From assembly GCF_000612505.1 (NCBI RefSeq), contig NZ_CP004078.1, forward strand, positions 4,426,001-4,490,000: 64,000 nt of DNA. The letters run 5' to 3'. Positions 17,864 to 27,008 of the stretch are shown here, piece by piece. Made by a program: the position numbers and the translations under genes. Numbering within the stretch: the first letter of the stretch is position 1; each line of letters begins with the position of its first letter. The notes under the pieces were generated by a model that ran no database searches, was not told the DNA's origin, and saw only the letters and a list, made by a program, of their open reading frames with translations. Origin of the DNA: Paenibacillus sabinae T27 (lineage in GTDB: Bacteria; Bacillota; Bacilli; Paenibacillales; Paenibacillaceae).

Positions 17864-19156
17864 TCGAATGATTTCTCTTCCATTCAACAGAACATTTCCG
17901 AAATAATTCAACAATTCCGCCGTCCCCCGGTAGCCGACACTAACCTGAAATGACGAACCAAAGCGGTTAAACACGGGAAAGCCGAAGGGGATAAAAGGAA
18001 TACCCCATTCTTCCGCCATCGATTCGCTGTACGAACTTCCGACCCATAAATCGGCAGCCTGCACCGGTTCTTGTTCCAATATCCGCCGGTCGTGGATTTG
18101 CGCGGACAATGGCGAAGAAAACACCGGCTCAAACGACTTAACACCGACTTCCGAAAGCCACTGGGACAGCGAGCGCAAATGGTCGGCCTCTAGCGCCGCG
18201 ACTATTCTCTTGCCTCTAAACGTTGAGCAGGTATCCAGCATACAATCCAGCAGGAACTGCCGCTGCCAGCGGTATTTAACCTGAACCTCGTTTCCGCTCA
18301 GCTCCAGCAGGAATTGAAAAAATTCATCCGTCTCCTGCAGACCGGTTATTCCTTGGAATACACGATAAGGGATGTTAAGCTCTTTGCGGAGCAGCTTGGC
18401 GCTGGGCTCCATGCATCGTCCAACCGCTACGGTGAAGCCGGAACCGAGCATTTCCTTCAGATAGTCCAAGGGAACACCACCCCGGGATAATGAGGTATGG
18501 CCTGTCAGCAGATGGCCCGTCAGCGAGGAGGACAGGTCGGGAAGTACGATCACCTCCATGCCGAACGAGGCGATGATTTCTTTTAATTCCATCACGTCTC
18601 CCGGTGTCAGGTGAGGACCAGGCAGGAGATTGATCCGGTTACGGTGTTTTTTGGGCAGTGCTTTGGGACGGGAACGGAGGATTTCTTCGATCACGGATTG
18701 GACAACCTGAGCGTAGCCCGATTCCATCGAGCCCTCACCATCCGGCAGCGACAAGGTCAACAGCAGCTTGTCTTCAAAAGCCTGCAAGTTTTCATCCAAA
18801 TAACGCTTCGTTATTTCCTCCAAGTCCTCTCTGGCCGCAACCGTTAACGAAGTACCGATAATCGCAATCACATCCGGGTTATCCCCTGCGATCGCATGCT
18901 GAAGCGCTTCACAGACCGCATTGTTACCGCCCAGGATGACATCGGCATCCTGAATCGATATATTTTGTATGGACACCGGTTCCCTGAAGTGGCGTGACAT
19001 AACGGTCCGGATGGCTTCAGCACATCCCGAGCCCCCGTGCAGAAGTGGCAGGGAGCGGTAAATCCCCTGAAGGGCAAGCACGCCGCCGATCGTCTGGTTA
19101 CCCAGCAGGAGATTGTCTGGCAGCGGTTCGTCACTCGACCTGAATGGTATAGACAT
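17861..19156 (-). CDS. nifN: Nitrogenase cofactor scaffold subunit NifN
   Basis: 431 aa, usual size for NifN. Oxidoreductase/nitrogenase component 1 fold with the single cluster-ligand cysteine (Cys45 in LHGGSGCAE) and the LGGNNAVCEAL region that matches NifK/NifN. With NifE it forms the scaffold on which the NifB precursor is converted to FeMo cofactor. It starts 4 bp after the nifE stop and its ribosome site GGGAGGTG lies inside the end of nifE, so translation is probably coupled. Confidence 0.88.
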   Translation of the reverse strand: MSIPFRSSDEPLPDNLLLGNQTIGGVLALQGIYRSLPLLHGGSGCAEAIRTVMSRHFREPVSIQNISIQDADVILGGNNAVCEALQHAIAGDNPDVIAIIGTSLTVAAREDLEEITKRYLDENLQAFEDKLLLTLSLPDGEGSMESGYAQVVQSVIEEILRSRPKALPKKHRNRINLLPGPHLTPGDVMELKEIIASFGMEVIVLPDLSSSLTGHLLTGHTSLSRGGVPLDYLKEMLGSGFTVAVGRCMEPSAKLLRKELNIPYRVFQGITGLQETDEFFQFLLELSGNEVQVKYRWQRQFLLDCMLDTCSTFRGKRIVAALEADHLRSLSQWLSEVGVKSFEPVFSSPLSAQIHDRRILEQEPVQAADLWVGSSYSESMAEEWGIPFIPFGFPVFNRFGSSFQVSVGYRGTAELLNYFGNVLLNGREIIR

Positions 19157-19159
19157 GGC

Positions 19160-20506
19160 TTACACCTCCCATGGCGGACGGCGGCAGACCGTTTGCCAAA
19201 CTGGCTGTTCCAAAATATCCATAAGGTCTTCAGCCATTCTCCGCAAGCCGGCGTAACCCGAATACGTCTTCCGGCGATCTTCATCAATATCCAGAAACGG
19301 TATTTTCTCTTTCAAAGGCACATAGGCGCTGCGTCCGCTGACGATCATCAGATCAGCCTGCCGTGACTCGTACAGCTTAAGCATGCTTTTTTCATCAATT
19401 TCCGTTAGGATCAGCGTATCCTCTTTGATTCTCTCCTTGATTCGCGATACATCTTCCCTCGCATTCGAATGGGTGCCTATAGCCGTAATCCGCAGACCGA
19501 GCTCATGCAGCGCAGAGATATACAACCAGCTCTCTGACCCTTCCGTAAAGAGCATGACTTTTTTCCCCTTCAGTGGTTTGCAGGTCAAAGATATTTCCTT
19601 GCGAAGCCGCGCCTCCTCCTTGCGCATATACCGTTGAAGCCTGTCATCCAGCTCTGCATTCTGAAAATAATACGCCAGCTGACGCAGAGAGAACCGGATT
19701 TCATTGGACCCGAAGAAAGATCCCTCACAAAAAGGTATATCGAACGTATCCCTCATGTGCCGGGCCAAATTCAGCATCGACCTTCCGCCTACAAGCATAT
19801 TGACCTTTGCAAGATGTGCCGCACGCAGTTCATCAAAGGAACAATCTCCCCCGATTCGCGTCATTACACGGATTCCCGCCTCGGACAGCAAGCCTTCAAT
19901 TTCCTTCATCTCTTGCGCAAACGGATACCCGCCGATTAAATTGATATCAAACGGAGTACATTCTTGGACTTCAACGTCTGCCGCACCGATCACCTTCTTG
20001 AATAAGGCTTCCCCCGCATATCGGTTCCCTATGTTCGGCCCCCCGGATAATCCCGGATTATCAACGGCGATGACTGGAATCCCCCATGTCTTCTCCGCCT
20101 GTTCACACACAGCATTTAAATTCTCCATAGCAAAAACAGTAGAGCAGGTTGCATATACAAAAATACAGGGAGGATGGTGCCTCCTGATGATTTGGCCAAT
20201 CATTTGCAGAAGTTTCTTCTCACTGCCGAGCGTGATATTTTCCTCCGTCATTCCCATGGAAAACACAAGCTTGGACAAAGATGCGCCAGGCGACTGGGCC
20301 TTCAGCATTCCCCAACCGTTCTGGAGGCAGCTTGCCGTGCCATGAACCAGATGCGCCGTATCCAAGATCGGCATCAATACCGACTGTGAGCCCTGAAAAG
20401 CGCAGGGTTGTGTCCGCTCCCCGGGTTTGGGACTGGAGCAGCCCATTTTATCCGGGCAATGATTGTGCTCGCAAGCAGGTTCAACAAATAAGCCGGAATG
20501 ATGCAT
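19160..20506 (-). CDS. nifE: Nitrogenase cofactor scaffold subunit NifE
   Basis: 448 aa from ATG 20506, chosen for GGAGG 7 bp upstream. Three cluster-ligand cysteines are in place (Cys35 in QPCAF, Cys60 in GTASCLQ, Cys121 in ATCSTVF), with the family motif TAHLVHG. The N-terminus carries an extra Cys/His-rich segment (CEHNHCPDKMGC) that I do not recognise as usual in NifE. Pairs with the adjacent NifN. The set is nifE-nifN, then a separately promoted nifX-like-nifH unit; nifB, D, K and V are absent in this window. Confidence 0.88.
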   Translation of the reverse strand: MHHSGLFVEPACEHNHCPDKMGCSSPKPGERTQPCAFQGSQSVLMPILDTAHLVHGTASCLQNGWGMLKAQSPGASLSKLVFSMGMTEENITLGSEKKLLQMIGQIIRRHHPPCIFVYATCSTVFAMENLNAVCEQAEKTWGIPVIAVDNPGLSGGPNIGNRYAGEALFKKVIGAADVEVQECTPFDINLIGGYPFAQEMKEIEGLLSEAGIRVMTRIGGDCSFDELRAAHLAKVNMLVGGRSMLNLARHMRDTFDIPFCEGSFFGSNEIRFSLRQLAYYFQNAELDDRLQRYMRKEEARLRKEISLTCKPLKGKKVMLFTEGSESWLYISALHELGLRITAIGTHSNAREDVSRIKERIKEDTLILTEIDEKSMLKLYESRQADLMIVSGRSAYVPLKEKIPFLDIDEDRRKTYSGYAGLRRMAEDLMDILEQPVWQTVCRRPPWEV

Positions 20507-20624
20507 CAGATAACCTCCAATCACACAGTTTATATCTATTTATATTTAAACATAATTAATCCTCATCATTTATAACATTTTTCATTTATTTAGCATTCAT
20601 CAGTTTCAAAAAAAAGAAAAAAAT
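20507..20624. other. AT-rich region upstream of nifE
   Basis: About 118 bp of strongly AT-rich DNA that must contain the nifE promoter. I saw no perfect GlnR operator; the best half-site is TGTTA with a poor partner. Confidence 0.4.
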
Positions 20625-20668
20625 AAATAGGCTCATAAGATCGCTAAAGCAATCTTATGAGCCTATTT
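20625..20668 (-). terminator. Original terminator of the tRNA array
   Basis: A perfect 17-bp stem (AAATAGGCTCATAAGAT and complement) followed leftward by TTTATTTTTTT. It lies just beyond the displaced tRNA-Leu 3' fragment, so before prophage insertion it would have ended the tRNA transcript. Confidence 0.82.
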
Positions 20669-20671
20669 GAA

Positions 20672-20751
20672 TGATGCCGGTGAGAGGACTCGAACCTCCA
20701 CGGTTTCCCTCACGATTTTGAGTCGCGCGCGTCTGCCAGTTCCGCCACACC
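20672..20751. repeat. attL: 80-bp direct repeat, displaced 3' part of tRNA-Leu
   Basis: Identical over 80 bp to 62481-62560. It contains the tRNA-Leu(CAA) sequence from the discriminator to the beginning of the D arm, but beyond the repeat the 5' acceptor strand reads GGGAGGTG instead of GCCGGTG, leaving mismatches with CACCGGC. It is therefore a non-functional fragment that could be mis-called as a second tRNA-Leu. Confidence 0.9.
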
Positions 20752-20931
20752 TCCCGTCACATAAGGGTTTTAACGCTGTTGTACCGCGTATTATTCGGTT
20801 TTAATCGTACAACTACGGTCAATCATCCGGTCAATCAACGATAATCTAATCGTATGCGCCTCCGGGTCGTGCGCACCTCAACGTACTGATAAGTATAACT
20901 CGGACGCACCCGCAGCGCAAAGGTTGTTCGC

Positions 20932-20960
20932 TTGATAAACGCCCGTCTCTACGTTATAAT
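20932..20960 (+). promoter_or_regulatory. Strong promoter of prophage gene 20997
   Basis: TTGATA, 17-bp spacer, TATAAT; near-consensus sigma-A promoter 36 bp before the start codon. Confidence 0.8.
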
Positions 20961-20996
20961 ACGAACATATATTCGCTATTATCGGAGGCTTGCGAT

Positions 20997-21362
20997 ATGA
21001 AAACACCGACCTCAATCACGGAAGAAGACCGGGCGCTAATCAAACCGTACGTAATCCTTCCGCTCGTCCTTCACGCATTCGAACGCGACACTCGCGTTTT
21101 CCTCAATCTACGCTCACCCGATCCGTACGTCGACTGGATACATGCGGCCCGTGAACGTCTGTGCCACGAGACACGTCTGACCCGCTACGAAGCTTTGAAG
21201 CGCGGGCTTAATATATACAAGAACGAACGGACGGGCAGTGGCATTGTCGTGAAGTTCCATTATCGAGGCAGCGGCGGGGAAATGACGTTAGAAAACAGGG
21301 AGATCGCGGAGATTGCGGTATCTCTTATGCGGAAGTACCTGACGTTCGAGTTACCAAACTAA
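20997..21362 (+). CDS. Small hypothetical prophage protein
   Basis: 121 aa, mixed alpha/beta, not recognised. Opens with Thr/Glu-rich residues, then ALIKPYVILPLVLHAFERD; a basic central part and C-terminal helix EIAEIAVSLMRKYLTFELP follow. CGGAGG precedes the ATG and the gene has its own near-consensus promoter, which implies expression in the lysogen. It is the first gene inside attL and runs opposite to the late block, the usual place for lysogenic-conversion genes. Confidence 0.7.
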   Translation: MKTPTSITEEDRALIKPYVILPLVLHAFERDTRVFLNLRSPDPYVDWIHAARERLCHETRLTRYEALKRGLNIYKNERTGSGIVVKFHYRGSGGEMTLENREIAEIAVSLMRKYLTFELPN

Positions 21363-21495
21363 AATACGGCCTGTTTCGTCCCCTCGTGCGCTAATCTTGA
21401 ACCGGGGCGTTGGAGATCGCGCGTGTTCGTTGGCTGGCGGTATGATAGCGAGTATCTTACGCCGGTCAGTCTATCGGCATGAGCTGGAAATATCA

Positions 21496-21526
21496 TTGAC
21501 ACTGAAACAGCGTATCTCCGTATAAT
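21496..21526 (+). promoter_or_regulatory. Promoter of the prophage lipoprotein gene
   Basis: TTGACA and TATAAT with a 19-bp spacer, 34 bp before the start. Confidence 0.6.
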
Positions 21527-21559
21527 ATTAGAAACATTGTAAAACTAAAGGAGATAACA

Positions 21560-22192
21560 ATGAAACGTAGTATGTTCGTGCTCATTTTTTTCCTTCTCTT
21601 GGCCGGTTGTGGACACGTCACAGAACAAACGTCACCAACGCCCAGCCATTCGCCGAAACCGATTGTAGTGCCATCCCCGTCGCCATCTCCAGAACCTTCC
21701 CTCCCACCTGACGAGTTATTCCGTAGCGCTAAAACAGAACTTAACGAAGGCCGACCGTTGACTGCTCGGAAAATGTTTTATCAGATATTAAATAACTATC
21801 CAGAGACGAAAGAGGCCAAAGAGGCAAAGTCGGCCATTGAGTTTATAGAAGGAGTCAGCGCTGAGGAAAAGGCGCAGAAATTAGCTATCAGACAAGGCAA
21901 CTTTCCACCAACTCCTTCCCCCACTCCTGCGGACGCACAGCCGACAGATACAAGCGACTGGATACCAGTAGACGACAACGCAAAAATGACAATGGCCGAC
22001 TTTTTAAGTATTAAGGAAGGGATGCGGCTATATGACGTGGTGAAAATAGTAGGCGGCACGGGCGAACTTCTATCGGAAGGATACGGGACAGAGATATACT
22101 CTTATGAAGGCGTAGGTGATTTAGGGGCTAACGCAATAATTACATATACGGACGGTAAGGTCGTTTCAAAAGCGCAGTACGGACTTAAATAA
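21560..22192 (+). CDS. Prophage-encoded lipoprotein
   Basis: 210 aa. Signal peptide with lipobox LLAGC (Cys17), then a Pro/Ser-rich spacer rich in SPSP motifs, a helical TPR-like stretch (about 55-105, FRSAKTELNEGRPLTARKMFYQIL), a second Pro/Thr linker and a C-terminal fold (about 140-210) resembling SmpA/OmlA or DUF3862 domains (MTMADFLSIKEGMRLYDVVKIVGG). Anchored outside the membrane. AAAGGAG precedes the ATG. Could be a superinfection-exclusion or fitness factor; that is inference from its place among promoter-bearing cargo genes. Confidence 0.8.
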   Translation: MKRSMFVLIFFLLLAGCGHVTEQTSPTPSHSPKPIVVPSPSPSPEPSLPPDELFRSAKTELNEGRPLTARKMFYQILNNYPETKEAKEAKSAIEFIEGVSAEEKAQKLAIRQGNFPPTPSPTPADAQPTDTSDWIPVDDNAKMTMADFLSIKEGMRLYDVVKIVGGTGELLSEGYGTEIYSYEGVGDLGANAIITYTDGKVVSKAQYGLK

Positions 22193-22303
22193 AAATACAG
22201 GAATCTGTGCATGAGTAGTACCTTCAAAAGTTAGTCTCGACTTTAAATTCATAACATATGCGATCTGTTTGTTTGAAAATCACTTTTACTAGGAGAGGCG
22301 ATA

Positions 22304-23230
22304 ATGGATCAGAAAATTACCGCATTGATAGCTGCACACCTATATGACGATGCCTTCTACAAAACTACAGGAATTAATCCTATTATTAATTATTCAGAGG
22401 TTCTACAAAAACATGGGGAAAAAATTTTAGAATCGTTAAATAAGCATTTACAAGACGGCCTCGTACTGTTTGACAGCTCATTACAACTGATTGAAACTAT
22501 CTATAAAACCTTCGAGTCAGATGCAAAATCAAACCACGAGAACATAACCTTCCTCGTACTTAGCTCCAAGATATTTTCACTAATGCTAGGTATGAGGAGT
22601 GTGTTATTTTCAGGCTCATCCGATTCGTATAAGTGTTTATTACGCCCGCTTTTAGAATCTTTTGATACTTTTTATACTAGCCTTATCAATCCCGATTTTT
22701 CAAAAGAATATGGAAATACTACCGAAGTTTATGACAATAACGATTTTTGGTACAGAAAGGGCAAAGGCAATAAGATTAGAAAGTATATCCATCAACTTTA
22801 CAGAGTATTAGGCGCAGACGATGAGTTTGTAGCGGAATTTGATAACAGACGTGAGTATCAACAGAGATTCCTATCTGAATCACTGCATTCATCGTTTAAT
22901 GCTGCCTTTTCTACACACTTCACCTTCAATTTAGACGGAGAACTTAAGCATATGTACGGGGATGTTTCTATAGCATACCCTGCACTGCTTCTAGAGACCA
23001 TAGATGAGATCAGTAATTTTGGCTATATTTTGAATGCTCTATGTCAAGATGATGAGTTGTTAAGTCTTTCGTTTATCCAAAGTTTTAGGGAAAATGTTTT
23101 ATTTAATTATTACTGTGATAGATTTGCTCTTCTTTACCAAACTTACCGACCACAGCTAGCAGAACTAAAAGAAAATACCAACGCAATTTTTAGAGATATG
23201 GCGAATGAACTTAATAATACCTCTTCGTAA
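22304..23230 (+). CDS. AT-rich cargo protein of unknown function
   Basis: 308 aa, mostly helical, no signal peptide, no recognised motif. Contains KCLLRPLLESFDTFYTSL and WYRKGKGNKIRKYIHQLYRVLG. Its base composition is much more AT-rich than the prophage structural genes, which suggests recent acquisition. AGGAGAGG lies 8 bp before the ATG. It follows two other rightward genes near attL and ends before a bidirectional terminator. Helical proteins in such slots are often accessory or anti-phage genes, but nothing in the sequence proves that here. Confidence 0.75.
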   Translation: MDQKITALIAAHLYDDAFYKTTGINPIINYSEVLQKHGEKILESLNKHLQDGLVLFDSSLQLIETIYKTFESDAKSNHENITFLVLSSKIFSLMLGMRSVLFSGSSDSYKCLLRPLLESFDTFYTSLINPDFSKEYGNTTEVYDNNDFWYRKGKGNKIRKYIHQLYRVLGADDEFVAEFDNRREYQQRFLSESLHSSFNAAFSTHFTFNLDGELKHMYGDVSIAYPALLLETIDEISNFGYILNALCQDDELLSLSFIQSFRENVLFNYYCDRFALLYQTYRPQLAELKENTNAIFRDMANELNNTSS

Positions 23231-23243
23231 CTAACAATAAACG

Positions 23244-23293
23244 AAAAAAAGCGCAGCCCTAACGGAACCCTATCCGCTAAGACTGCACTTTTA
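23244..23293. terminator. Bidirectional terminator between cargo and lysis genes
   Basis: Imperfect stem from AAGCGCAGCCCTAACGG to CCGCTAAGACTGCACTT with A/T runs on both sides; it serves the convergent cargo and late transcripts. Confidence 0.8.
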
Positions 23294-23304
23294 TTCCCTA
23301 CGTT

Positions 23305-23487
23305 TTACTTCGCATCCTCCGCCGGGAACGTTTTATATATCCCGACGCCAATCACCGCATACGTTACGATATCGACGGCCGCCTGGTACACGCCAGCTTC
23401 CGGGGCCGCCCCGTACTTAACGAGGAGTTGATACGTCAGGCCCGCCACCGCTGCGATAAATACCGGATTGAGTAAACGTTTCTTCAT
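23305..23487 (-). CDS. Phage holin
   Basis: 60 aa with two hydrophobic segments (about 8-26 and 36-52: VFIAAVAGLTYQLLVKYG and VDIVTYAVIGVGIYKTF), a basic N-terminus and charged C-terminus. Size and topology match small Gram-positive phage holins that open the membrane for endolysin. Lies 4 bp after the endolysin gene, completing a lysis cassette. Confidence 0.78.
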   Translation of the reverse strand: MKKRLLNPVFIAAVAGLTYQLLVKYGAAPEAGVYQAAVDIVTYAVIGVGIYKTFPAEDAK

Positions 23488-23491
23488 TATA

Positions 23492-24286
23492 TTACGCTCC
23501 CTTCTTTACGAACATGCCGGCGCGATCCAGCAGCGTCACCAACCGGTAGAAATCGTAGCTACCGTCCGCAGTCGTATCGATAAAGCCCGCTTTCTTCGCG
23601 TTCTCACACGCGGGCAGAGCCCACGTAGGAATAGCGCCCATCTTCGCGCGGGCTTCGAGCGTTTCAATCCGTTTAGTCTGCGTCTCTACCGTTTCTTGCA
23701 GCGCCTTAAATTGCTCCGCGATCTTCGCCTTTTCTTCCGTGGTCATTTCGTCATCTTCTCCTTCGGTTTCTTTGAGCGCCTTAACCCGCGCTAGGGCCGC
23801 GTCAAGCTGCGCCTGTGTCGGTCGTTTGCCGGCGCGATAATCTGCGGTCGACAGTCCGAATGTCATTTCGAAGTGCGGCAGGTCCGTAAACGAACGCCAG
23901 TCTCCGCCCCAATCCCATCCGAGGCGCTTTGCCTGCGCAACAACTTCGCCCCAGTCCGCCAGTCCGTCGCAGTCTCCGTCGCGCTTCGTGTCCCAACTTA
24001 CGCCGCCGTCCGGAAGCAGCAGCGCGAAGTCGATCGCAACTCCGAAGTTGTGGTACGAATAGCCGCCGCGCGCATTGGTTACGATCTGGCCGCGCGTTGT
24101 CCGCCCCTGCGCATAGAGTGCGTTTTGTTCGTCGATTGTCCGTAGGCCCTGCGTGATTACGATAGGCACTCCGCACGCGTACGCAAAGTCAATCAGCGCC
24201 TCGGCTGCCGCCCGGTCAGCGCAAAGAAGCCCGCTCAACTTACTAGCGGACTTGGCGCGTACTTGTTCGAGTGTTAATTTATCGCC
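23492..24286 (-). CDS. Endolysin, M15 (VanY/CwlK-like) peptidase
   Basis: 264 aa from ATG 24286, with GGAAAGGA upstream overlapping the end of the preceding gene. Catalytic domain (about 1-145) has metal ligands in SYHNFGVAIDF (His, Asp) and DLPHFEM (His), typical L-Ala-D-Glu or D-Ala-D-Ala peptidase of phage lysins. A Lys/Glu-rich coiled coil (about 165-220) links to a C-terminal block (IPTWALPACENAKKAG) resembling a wall-binding repeat. Cleaves peptidoglycan at the end of the lytic cycle. Confidence 0.88.
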   Translation of the reverse strand, partial: GDKLTLEQVRAKSASKLSGLLCADRAAAEALIDFAYACGVPIVITQGLRTIDEQNALYAQGRTTRGQIVTNARGGYSYHNFGVAIDFALLLPDGGVSWDTKRDGDCDGLADWGEVVAQAKRLGWDWGGDWRSFTDLPHFEMTFGLSTADYRAGKRPTQAQLDAALARVKALKETEGEDDEMTTEEKAKIAEQFKALQETVETQTKRIETLEARAKMGAIPTWALPACENAKKAGFIDTTADGSYDFYRLVTLLDRAGMFVKKGA

Positions 24287-24290
24287 CATT

Positions 24291-24602
24291 TTACGCAGCA
24301 TCCTTTCCGTTCAAATTCGCTTTGATATCGTGAACATCCAGCGCCAGGCTTTCGTATTGGCCGGCCAGCGCTTCGAACCTGTCCGTCAGACCCTCCGCCA
24401 GTTTCATCAAGCGGTCTTCTCGCGCAATCGCCTCCGCGTGCATAAGTTCGCGCTCCGCCTTGGCTTCCGCGCTTATACGCTCTTCCCGCGCCCGTGCTTC
24501 GTCCGATATGCGTTGCATCTGCTTCCATAGCGCGACACCGATAACAGCGGCCGCAATCGCAAATATTCCGTTCTTTGTTACTTCGGCCCATACTGCGTCC
24601 AT
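24291..24602 (-). CDS. BhlA/XhlA-like holin-associated protein
   Basis: 103 aa: one N-terminal membrane segment (about 10-27, GIFAIAAAVIGVALW) then a long Arg/Glu/Ala helix ending GKDAA. This is the organisation of BhlA/UviB or XhlA proteins, which act with the holin in membrane disruption. Stop lies 4 bp upstream of the endolysin start. Confidence 0.72.
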   Translation of the reverse strand: MDAVWAEVTKNGIFAIAAAVIGVALWKQMQRISDEARAREERISAEAKAERELMHAEAIAREDRLMKLAEGLTDRFEALAGQYESLALDVHDIKANLNGKDAA

Positions 24603-24808
24603 TAAGCGGCATCCTCCGTTTCTTGCGGTTTACTCGCCGCTTCAAACTCCGCCAAGGCCCGGCCGATTTCGTCATCGAGCGAGCGCAGAACGGATAGGCG
24701 TTGTTCAGCGGATGGTAGGACCGCCAGAACTGCGCTAATGGTCGCGGATAGTTCTGCGGCTGGGCTTGCGGTATCGATCGTACATTCAAGTAGTGCGCGT
24801 GCTTTCAT
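24602..24808 (-). CDS. Small hypothetical phage protein
   Basis: 68 aa, acidic, Ala/Glu-rich helix. Its stop overlaps the start codon of the next gene (ATG/TAA junction at 24602), so the two are translationally coupled. Function unknown; position between tail tip and lysis genes is typical for small accessory tail proteins. Confidence 0.6.
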   Translation of the reverse strand: MKARALLECTIDTASPAAELSATISAVLAVLPSAEQRLSVLRSLDDEIGRALAEFEAASKPQETEDAA

Positions 24809-24828
24809 TTAATTACGTCCTTTCTTCG

Positions 24829-26997
24829 TTAGGCTGACGGTATGTTGACCATTGCGATTTGGTCTCCGAATGTGTTGTACATCTTTAAATTACCGGTCGA
24901 AGGATCGTAGGATAGGTTAACGCCGGCGCTGTACTGGATTCCGGTCGCGAGGCTGTTAACGTTATCTAACTCTTCGTAAATGGGTTCGAGCATCGGTTCG
25001 TTAACCGCGTTACTGCCGTTTATTAAGACATTCGGAGCTCTTAACGATAATGTCTCCGGTCCCCATATATCGAGGTAACCCGGATAAGTCGCCAGTGATC
25101 CGATGACCACTCCGCCAGCTACAAAGCGTACGCCCGGCGCTCCCGATATATCCGTCTCGATCTTGACGTAGTTGCTTGCGTCTCGATATGCCGCGAATAA
25201 ATTATCGGTGTTACTGATCTCAGCGCATGGATAGACACCGCCAGCCGCCGTCCTGATGTGTGCCCCGGTTATTGTACCGCCGCTAATCGTTGACGCTGAT
25301 ATCGACCCGCTAAAGTTACCGTCTACCGCGCTCATGATTCCGCCGCTTGTAACGGTGAACATACCGCTGCCGACGTTAATCGACGAACCGACGATCGCAC
25401 CGTCCGTAAAGTTTGACGAATTGATATGCGCATAGTTGGCGGTCAGGCTGTTCGCGGTTAGGTTTCCGGCCATGTCCAAGCGGAACGGTGCGCTGTTGAA
25501 GTCTGCATGGCCTGCGCTAATTCCGTTCGTGTTGATCTTGACTACGTTATTGTCTGCGCCGATAACCATGCTGACGAAGTTACCGAGTTGGCCGATAACC
25601 TGTTCCGCTGCGACTCCGTTAGCCGTAATTGCTGTCCGGGCCGTAGCTCCGCCGTCCGTCGAAATAACGATGCCGTTCGACGTTAATAGTACGAGGTCGT
25701 TCGCGTCCGCTGTCGACTGCAGGACGATCCCGCGCGTATCATACTTGACCTCCGTTTTAGACGCGGTCACGTCTATTACCGCCAACCGAGCGAACTCTTC
25801 GAACACGTCCGCCCGAATCCGCCCACCGCTGAACACGTTGTCGACCGTCCGTCTACTCGTCTCCAAGTCCGCTAGAATCTGCGTAAAATCTCGCCGCATG
25901 ACGTTCGCAACGGTAAGCTGCGTATGCTGGTCGGCCGCGTACGGATATTCTGTCATCTCCGTGATTCGCGCTGTAATTCCGGTCAGGCCGAGCGCAGGAT
26001 CGACGAGCGTAACGGTATCACCGAGGCCCGGCCGCGCTTCGTCCTTATCGATCTTGAATAAATCTGCAGCCGATACGTTGACTTCGAGCGCCGGTACTTC
26101 GCGTTCAGCCAAGCGTAAGCGCGCCGCCTCGAGCAGTTTTAGCGGATCGGTAACGTCTTGCTCCGTCAATAAATCGTCATAATACGGAACGCTATCCGAT
26201 GACCAATCCGCAGCATATTGCGATACAAGATAGTTGACCGCTAGATTGCCTGCGCCGTCGATTGCGCCCGGTATCGCCTCTAAACGCGACCGTTCTTCCG
26301 GCGTTAAAATTGACGCAGGCTGTCCGATCCAAGTCCGCGAGTCTTTCATTTCGCAGAATAATCGCGTACACAAAGAAGCGCCGCTGTCCGTAAATGAAGC
26401 GGTCAGCAGATTACGTGTAACCTGGACGCGGTAATCCGACGCGGAGTCTCCGATCTTCTTGCGGACATGCAGCGTAAAGTTATCCGGTTCGACTTCCGCT
26501 CCGTATAGCGTCAGGACTGCGTTGAGTGATTCGAGACAATTGCCGCCGCCGAACGCCTTGACGTCCGCTAGGTCGAACGTGTCATCGACCGCAATAGAAA
26601 AGCGCCCACCCGTTGCGGACTGGATGAGCGCTGTTAATTGCGTGATATGGATACCGTACCCTTCCGCCATGTAGGACGCGTACGGAAACTTGTAATCCGC
26701 CAGTTTGAACATAACGTGAGAACACGATATCTGAGCGGTCAGCTTACGGTCCTCACGGTTACGCTGGCGGCTATTGATAACGTAATACTGGCCGCGCTCG
26801 TCCTTAACGTGACCTTTGAGCGGTAATTTATCGCGGAAGTCATCGGATGACATCGGGACCGAGAACGTTAAAGTATCGTCTGCGTTAATCCGCCTGGTCC
26901 GCGTAATATCGTAAGCGTCGCGTAAGATTCCGATCCGCTGGAAATGGCGGTCGTACGATTGTAGTGTAGCGGCGTTTCCGTTAATGATCGCAATCAC
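24829..26997 (-). CDS. Phage tail-tip (Tal-type) protein
   Basis: About 720 aa. N-terminal 350 residues resemble gp27-like hub domains of siphovirus tail proteins (DITRTRRINADDTLTFSVP, GVKAF-type NCLESLNAVLTLYG, EARPGLGDTVTLVDPALG); the C-terminal half is a beta-rich Gly/Ser/Thr repeat region with INVGSGMFTVTSGGIMSAVDG. It forms the tail tip and contacts the cell. GTG at 26997 overlaps its own Shine-Dalgarno (AAAGGAGGTGA); the best-spaced codon is ATC at 26988, a non-canonical start. Confidence 0.82.
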   Translation of the reverse strand: MIAIINGNAATLQSYDRHFQRIGILRDAYDITRTRRINADDTLTFSVPMSSDDFRDKLPLKGHVKDERGQYYVINSRQRNREDRKLTAQISCSHVMFKLADYKFPYASYMAEGYGIHITQLTALIQSATGGRFSIAVDDTFDLADVKAFGGGNCLESLNAVLTLYGAEVEPDNFTLHVRKKIGDSASDYRVQVTRNLLTASFTDSGASLCTRLFCEMKDSRTWIGQPASILTPEERSRLEAIPGAIDGAGNLAVNYLVSQYAADWSSDSVPYYDDLLTEQDVTDPLKLLEAARLRLAEREVPALEVNVSAADLFKIDKDEARPGLGDTVTLVDPALGLTGITARITEMTEYPYAADQHTQLTVANVMRRDFTQILADLETSRRTVDNVFSGGRIRADVFEEFARLAVIDVTASKTEVKYDTRGIVLQSTADANDLVLLTSNGIVISTDGGATARTAITANGVAAEQVIGQLGNFVSMVIGADNNVVKINTNGISAGHADFNSAPFRLDMAGNLTANSLTANYAHINSSNFTDGAIVGSSINVGSGMFTVTSGGIMSAVDGNFSGSISASTISGGTITGAHIRTAAGGVYPCAEISNTDNLFAAYRDASNYVKIETDISGAPGVRFVAGGVVIGSLATYPGYLDIWGPETLSLRAPNVLINGSNAVNEPMLEPIYEELDNVNSLATGIQYSAGVNLSYDPSTGNLKMYNTFGDQIAMVNIPSA

Positions 26998-27008
26998 CTC
27001 CTTTACGG

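Noticed and set aside
20507..20624. GlnR operator upstream of nifE
   Set aside because: Only half-sites such as TGTTA with poor partners; no match to both halves within 17 bp.
20677..20757. A second functional tRNA-Leu(CAA) at attL
   Set aside because: The 5' acceptor strand reads GGGAGGTG and mismatches CACCGGC at two pairs; the matching part is exactly the 80-bp attachment repeat, so it is a displaced fragment.
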